The notes under the pieces: model-generated
What the model saw: the letters and a program-made list of their open reading frames with translations, nothing else
Databases searched by the model: none
What the model was told of the DNA's origin: nothing
Shown: piece by piece, positions 59,799-64,000 of the stretch
Numbering within the stretch: the stretch's first letter is position 1
How the letters are laid out: the number at the start of each line of letters is the position of its first letter
Position numbers and translations under genes: made by a program
NCBI RefSeq assembly: GCF_001282785.1
Contig: NZ_CVUA01000001.1
Coordinates: 2,480,001-2,544,000, forward strand
Length of the DNA: 64,000 bases
From: Halolamina sediminis
GTDB lineage: Archaea > Halobacteriota > Halobacteria > Halobacteriales > Haloferacaceae
Direction of reading: 5' to 3'

Positions 59799-60804
59799 AT
59801 GAATATCGACCCGGACAAACTGAAAGAGAACTATCTCCCGAACGCCATGCCGGGGCGGGAGCCGAAACTCCAGCGGATCAGCGACGTGCTCGAACCGGCG
59901 ACCGAGGGCGAGCCGGCTGGCTCGGTGTGGGAGATCGGCCCCAGCGGCGTCGGCAAAACGTCGACGGCGCAGTTCCTCCTCAAAGAGGCTCGCGAGTGGG
60001 GCGTCGACTGGATGTACCTCCCCTGCACGTCGTACACGCGGTGGGGGGCGCTCCAGAAGATCGCTGACAAACACCCAACGTCGATCGCGCGCCCGAACGC
60101 GAGCACGAACGAACTCACCGAGTGGATCGCCGCCGGCGAGCAGCCGTTTGTGGTGATCCTCGACGGGATCGGCGCGCTGGAGGACCCCGAACTGCTCGCG
60201 AATCTCGCCGACGCCGAGTGGCTCTCGCTGATCCTGATCGGCCACAAGCGAGCGAACGCGTTGGGCCAGGTGCCCGATCACGCCGACCGACTACGCTTCG
60301 CGGAGCTCGTGGAGTTCGACCCCTACGACGCGACCGCGCTGTTCGATATTCTCGCTGCGCGTCGTGAGGTGGCGCTCAAACGCGGCGTCGTCGACGACGC
60401 CCAGCTCGAACGCATCATCGCCGAAGCCGAGGGTCGGCGCGGTTCGGCGTCCAAGACCTGCGCTCGGCGGTCGACCTCGGCATCGAGCGCGGCCACACAA
60501 CCGTCGAGTCCGAAGACGTCGACGACTGTTTCCAACGCGCGAACGAGCGCATCCGACAGCAGCAGTTGGAGTCCCTGGGCCGTGAGCATCATCTCGTCTA
60601 TCGGGCGGTCCGGGAGCACGGGCCGCTGCAGCCGGTCGAGATTCACGAGCACTACCAACAGCTTGGGGGTCGCACTCACGGACGACGACGCTGAAGTACC
60701 GGCAGAAACTGGACGAGAACGACCTGATCGAGCCGACCGGCGAGGGCTGGATCGCCGTCGACGAGACGCTCGCGGCGCCGCGTCGGGAAGCGCGGGTTGC
60801 TTAG
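59799..60804 (+). pseudogene. Orc1/Cdc6-like AAA+ gene with two frameshifts
   Basis: The frame from ATG 59799 encodes a AAA+ domain with Walker A GPSGVGKT and an acidic Walker B-like VVILDGIGALED. After about 60440 the reading shifts to another frame giving ARFGVQDLRSAVDLGIERGH, ESEDVDDCFQRANE and the winged-helix start (LVYRAVREHGPLQPVEIHEH). A second shift near 60690 recovers TTLKYRQKLDENDLIEPTGE and ends RVA at 60804. This is the layout of haloarchaeal Orc1/Cdc6-type initiators or related plasmid ATPases. Two frameshifts make it inactive unless sequencing errors are responsible. It stops inside a palindromic repeat. Confidence 0.75.
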
Positions 60805-61467
60805 TGTGTTGGTCTAAGCCACTAGCTTAGCGAGAGTTCGATATCGGCTCGAATACGCCGGCGAGGCTGGCTTTACTTTCACCGGGGTTCGGTCAGGGTT
60901 ATACATGCTGCTCCACAACCCCCACATGCTGCCTGAAACCGGGCAGTATCAAGCAATGAACGTCTAGAGCCGTGGATCTGCGAGAGTGTAACCCCGGTTG
61001 CACTACTCCAAACACCCCGGGAACCAAGCGGTTAATGCGGGTCCACGGAACACAAACAAATGCTGCCTGAGAAGGTAGCGACTGATGGATAAGTCAGTCC
61101 AAAAGGCGATCGCGGCGGGCGGCGTGACCCTGCTGATGGCTGGCCGGCCTTCGGGGTTCACGCTCGTCGCAGCCGCGATCGTCCACGACCTAGTCGCGTC
61201 GGCTCTCGACCGCGTCGAGTTCTAAGCTCGACGCCCTATTTTTCGTGTGGGTGCACGGTGGTTGTGGCGGTGGCTGAGCCGTGCGTTTGATCGTAGGATG
61301 AGCGGAGATAAAAATCTACTCACTACTAACGGGTTTCCACCCCGCTTGTGTAGATTGGCAGCTACTAGGCTTCTACTCCGGATTGAAGCAGTCGCAGCGC
61401 CCTGCCGCGAGCGACGGATTGCTTAGCGTGGTAGTCTAAGCCACTAGCTTAGTGCGTCGGTCTAAGC
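60799..61467. repeat. Three copies of the 21-bp palindrome GCTTAG-N9-CTAAGC
   Basis: Copies are at 60799-60819 (centre TGTGTTGGT), 61421-61441 (CGTGGTAGT) and 61447-61467 (TGCGTCGGT). The first and second lie in 34-bp direct repeats (60797-60830 and 61419-61452) with three mismatches. The first covers the stop codon of the Orc1-like gene. The third covers the stop of the minus-strand gene at 61449. Confidence 0.7.
61085..61225 (+). CDS. Possible 46-residue membrane microprotein
   Basis: The frame reads MDKSVQKAIAAGGVTLLMAG, RPSGFTLVAAAIVHDLVASA, LDRVEF. It has two short hydrophobic stretches and a charged end. It lies alone in the 644-base gap between the Orc1-like gene and the next minus-strand gene; nothing else in the gap looks coding. 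Start ATG 61085. No family recognised. Confidence 0.45.
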   Translation: MDKSVQKAIAAGGVTLLMAGRPSGFTLVAAAIVHDLVASALDRVEF

Positions 61468-62264
61468 AACCCAAGCTCTCGAACTGCAGCGGCCGAGATC
61501 GTCACGCCGTGCTCGCTCGCGGTCGCCGTTTCTCCGGTCACGTCCTCGATCAACCGCGCCACGTCGCGGAAGTACTGCGGCCCGCGATCCGTCTGGATCG
61601 TTCGCGTCCCTTTCCCCTCGTACTCTGTGCCTCGTCCACGGACAAGTATCACGGCGAGATTCAGCTTCAGCACCATCGGCGCGTCGGCAACCCAGTCCGG
61701 CAGTCCATGCACTGAGTCGGCGTTTTTGTCACCCATCGGCGCCCCGGCGACGACCAGTACGCGACCGAGCTTTGTGCTCTGCTGCCCCGGGCGGATCTCG
61801 TCGGCTTGCGCGTCGCCGTCCCGCTCGACGTGCTGATAGCCGACCCCCGCCCACGTCAGCGCATCCTCAATCGCGCCTTGACTGTCTGGATCGTCGGGAC
61901 TCCATGACGGCACGTAATTCTCGGTGACGATCGATCCGAACGCGTAGACCCCGATCACGAGCTCGGCGAGCGCCTCGGTCGTGTCAGTCCAGCCGTCGGC
62001 ATCCCAGCCAAGCTCGCGTGCCACGTCGACGGCACGGGCGGCGTCTGGCTTGCTGTCGTCGTCCACCCACGCCCGGACTTCGCTCCGGGAGATGCCCTCG
62101 AAGTCGTTCGATTGGTCGCTATTGATCGCACTCGCGACGCGCTGGGCGCCCCAGTCGTCGGGTTTCGTGGCAGCTTCGCGGTAGAGTTCGACGGCCGTCC
62201 ACGGGTCTTTGCTCGGGTGGTTGTACGTCCGGGCGAGGGCTTTTGGAGTGATGAGCGGGGGCAT
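61449..62264 (-). CDS. Hypothetical protein, possible LAGLIDADG-like
   Basis: The 271-residue protein has an N-terminal helical part resembling a helix-turn-helix (DFEGISRSEVRAWVDDDSKP, AARAVDVARELGW). The C-terminal part has an internal G-x-F/Y-A-F-G-S-I segment (VIGVYAFGSIVTENYVPSWS) and GAPMGDKNADSVHGLPDWV. This spacing is reminiscent of the LAGLIDADG/homing-type proteins seen in haloarchaea. The assignment is weak. It ends within the third 21-bp palindrome. The 54-base gap upstream separates it from the pilin gene's end. Confidence 0.55.
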   Translation of the reverse strand: MPPLITPKALARTYNHPSKDPWTAVELYREAATKPDDWGAQRVASAINSDQSNDFEGISRSEVRAWVDDDSKPDAARAVDVARELGWDADGWTDTTEALAELVIGVYAFGSIVTENYVPSWSPDDPDSQGAIEDALTWAGVGYQHVERDGDAQADEIRPGQQSTKLGRVLVVAGAPMGDKNADSVHGLPDWVADAPMVLKLNLAVILVRGRGTEYEGKGTRTIQTDRGPQYFRDVARLIEDVTGETATASEHGVTISAAAVRELGLLRPTH

Positions 62265-62318
62265 AGCTGTGGCTGTATGGGTTTTGTGTATAAAGAAAAA
62301 CGGCGTGGGTGTGCCGTA

Positions 62319-62831
62319 TTACTGCAGCGTGACGTCCTGCGACACAATCGTCGTTTCGGACGGCACGTGGATCACCTGAACTGTGTAGGTGGTTCCAGAC
62401 GACAGGCTGCCAGATACACTCTTGTCATCCTGCATTGTGATTGTGTCACCCACACCGAACTCATCATCCGCAGCAGGTGCGGAGCCGTCACCATTCAGGC
62501 TCAGATCGCCACTAGTCCCTGTGATACTTTTTGCGTTGGATCCGTCAGCGTTTCGTACAACGAATCTCAGATCACCCATAACGAGCGCGTCGCCTTGCTG
62601 GTGAGAAAAGACGAACGCGTCGGTGGCGCCAGTTCCAGCACTGAAGTCTGTACTCGAATCACTGACGCCCACACTGCTCTGCGGCGCCTGATTCAGACTG
62701 TCGCCCAGCCCCAGGACGAACGTCCCGATCACAGCTGCCAGAATCACTGTGATGGCAACCATGAGGATAACACCTATGACAGGTGAGACACCACGCTTCT
62801 CTTCTAACATCGCTTTGATTTTCGCTTTCAT
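62319..62831 (-). CDS. Type IV pilin
   Basis: The 170-residue pilin has a class III prepilin leader: MKAKIKAMLEEKRG then VSPVIGVILMVAITVILAAV, with probable cleavage after RG by the archaeal prepilin peptidase PibD. The hydrophobic helix continues to GTFVLGLGDSL. The mature part is beta-rich with Ser, Gly and Asp. An earlier ATG (62933) would add an unrelated extension. No assembly ATPase or membrane platform gene is next to it, so it must use machinery elsewhere. It may form adhesive pili. Confidence 0.88.
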   Translation of the reverse strand: MKAKIKAMLEEKRGVSPVIGVILMVAITVILAAVIGTFVLGLGDSLNQAPQSSVGVSDSSTDFSAGTGATDAFVFSHQQGDALVMGDLRFVVRNADGSNAKSITGTSGDLSLNGDGSAPAADDEFGVGDTITMQDDKSVSGSLSSGTTYTVQVIHVPSETTIVSQDVTLQ

Positions 62832-63174
62832 ATTGACCTTGCAACCCGGCAGTAGGGGCATAATACCGCACATCGACGAGCCCACGACCACCGCGTATAC
62901 TCTCCCTACTTTGTGGGAGTACATAAGGGGCATGGCTTAATTATCACGAGCGAAAATACTGCCCGATGTGACAAATTACCAAAGACAGTGCCGGGGGTAT
63001 TCCCCGGACTGCCGGGTTGTAGGTAAGGCCCCGTACAGGGACCAATAGAACGGATGTGCCTGCCCGATATAACATCATCGGGACAACTATCAAACGAGAT
63101 ACCTTCCAACAGCCCGGCGTCGCCGAGACTTAACACACATCTGCCGTACTCCTGCCGGTAATGGTGGTGAAACT
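62832..63174. other. Intergenic region, no gene seen
   Basis: 343 bases between the pilin start and a small broken gene. It contains the pilin promoter and several short stems (for example GGGGGTATTCCCC near 62993). No protein-like frame. Confidence 0.4.
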
Positions 63175-63340
63175 GTGGTCGAAAAGCGAGCGGACATCAC
63201 CGAGTCCCAAGTCAAGTACCTAGAGCGGGAGTTCGGTGATGAGTGTAAGTCGGACGCCGAAGTCTTCCGAACCCTCATCCGCGAACACAGGGTATGTCCC
63301 GACTACTCGCGCTCGACGAGTACGCCGACGACGTGCCCGA
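63175..63340 (+). pseudogene. Small DNA-binding-like protein, probably frameshifted
   Basis: From GTG 63175 the frame reads VEKRADITESQVKYLEREFG, then DECKSDAEVFRTLIREHR. The typical continuation (SRLLALDEYADDV) lies in another frame beginning near 63294, so one base has been gained or lost at about 63290. It resembles small haloarchaeal ribbon-helix-helix proteins. Its 3' end approaches the convergent GlmU-like gene. Confidence 0.4.
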
Positions 63341-63438
63341 CAGTAGTTGCTCGCACGCGATCGAGAAACAGAACCGACGTATTCTCGCCGTGGGAGTCGC
63401 TTATTCACCCAATTGGCACACGAAATTCGGCGATACCG

Positions 63439-64000
63439 CTACTCCAACCGATCCCGCGTCACCGTCTCGTTCGGTTTCGTCCGCGTTCCAGCCCCCAGCT
63501 TCACACCTGCGTTGAGACTCGTATCGATCCCCGTCTTCGCCCCGTCGCCGACGACGACGCCGAACTTCCGCCGTCCCGTGTCGATCGACTCGCCTTTCAC
63601 TCGAACCCGGACGTGCTCGTCGTCGTGCCGGAGGTTCGCGACAGTGGTCCCCGCGCCGAAGTTCACGTCGGCGCCGAGCACCGAGTCGCCGACGTAGGAG
63701 AGGTGCCCACAGGCGGTGTCGGCCATCAGGATGGAGTTCTTCACCTCGACGGCGTTCCCCACGCGAACGTCAGGGCCGATCACGCTCGCCCCGCGGACGT
63801 ACGCGTTCGGTCCCACGTCCGCGCCCGCCTGCACGACGACCGGTCCCTCGATGTACGCGCCGTTGCGGACGCGAGCACCCTCCTCGACGACGACCGGCCC
63901 GTCGAGCGTCGCACGGGGTTCGACCGTTCCACGGAGATCGCGCTCCAGCCCGTCGAGCAGGTGTTCGTTCGCTTCGAGCAGCTCCCACGGCCGCCCCACG
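63439..64000 (-). CDS. GlmU-like protein, C-terminal hexapeptide-repeat domain (partial)
   Basis: The reverse frame ending at 63439 contains repeats such as GPVVVEEGARVRNGAYIEGP, VVVQAGADVGPNAYVRGASV and ADVNFGAGTTVANLRHD, as in the acetyltransferase half of bifunctional GlmU. The N-terminal pyrophosphorylase half is outside the window. The GAGTTVANLRHDDE segment corresponds to the GlmU active-site region. It could make UDP-GlcNAc together with glmS, or a related NDP-sugar. It is the second GlmU-like gene of the window. Confidence 0.82.
   Translation of the reverse strand, partial: VGRPWELLEANEHLLDGLERDLRGTVEPRATLDGPVVVEEGARVRNGAYIEGPVVVQAGADVGPNAYVRGASVIGPDVRVGNAVEVKNSILMADTACGHLSYVGDSVLGADVNFGAGTTVANLRHDDEHVRVRVKGESIDTGRRKFGVVVGDGAKTGIDTSLNAGVKLGAGTRTKPNETVTRDRLE

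Noticed and set aside
60831-61020. Replication origin boxes (ORB) near the Orc1-like gene
   Set aside because: Some TTTCACCGGGGTT-like text is present, but it lacks the haloarchaeal ORB pattern in paired orientation, so I do not call an origin.

Overview
The window is haloarchaeal. Most of it is G+C-rich and encodes acidic proteins. It carries a TFB transcription factor, a TrmB-family regulator, a type IV pilin with an archaeal class III signal, Tat/lipobox leaders, an Orc1/Cdc6-like gene and many families known mainly from halophilic archaea. No rRNA, complete tRNA or CRISPR array was found.

Positions 1-33.3 kb look like an integrated conjugative or plasmid-type element. It opens with a VirD4/TraG-like coupling ATPase running off the left edge and a divergent TFB gene. 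A decayed toxin-antitoxin patch follows (4.3-6.8 kb). Next come small regulators, a 1.1 kb very G+C-rich repeat region without credible genes (10.45-11.57 kb), a single-strand DNA-binding OB-fold protein and a run of small accessory genes (12.6-18.7 kb). Several of those small genes have a T-run plus hairpin leader. An ArdC-like antirestriction protein with a zincin domain follows. The secretion block is at 20.8-28.4 kb: a small pilin-like membrane protein, a large exported glycoprotein-like protein, a lipoprotein, a VirB6-like membrane protein and a VirB4-like ATPase. Behind it lie a truncated second VirB4 copy and a deleted third one, a UPF0175/PIN pair, an IS200/IS605-type right end and broken genes. 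A hairpin family (TTAACCAAC / GTTGGTTAA) brackets the second VirB4 copy.

Positions 33.5-46.2 kb form a visibly A+T-richer surface polysaccharide or glycosylation island. It has five glycosyltransferases, a Wzy/ligase-like polymerase, a Wzx-like flippase, a formyltransferase, a sulfatase-like hydrolase, a polysaccharide deacetylase and a methyltransferase. Base composition then returns to typical haloarchaeal values with a UDP-sulfoquinovose synthase-like gene and two sugar-nucleotide epimerases (46.6-49.8 kb). A TrmB-like regulator follows. Two near-identical palindromes fitting the published TrmB motif (TACT-N8-GAGTA) lie at the sulfoquinovose gene and at a 37-residue microprotein next to the regulator.

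Positions 51-64 kb mix backbone-like genes with accessory pieces. The backbone-like genes are a DUF4330 protein, glmS, two GlmU-like genes and a UppP-like phosphatase. They could supply UDP-GlcNAc and recycle lipid carrier for the glycosylation genes. The accessory pieces are VapBC, a HEPN/MNT pair, a frameshifted Orc1-like gene, three copies of a 21-bp palindrome and a pilin.

All family assignments come from reading motifs without a database search. DUF numbers are recalled and should be confirmed.
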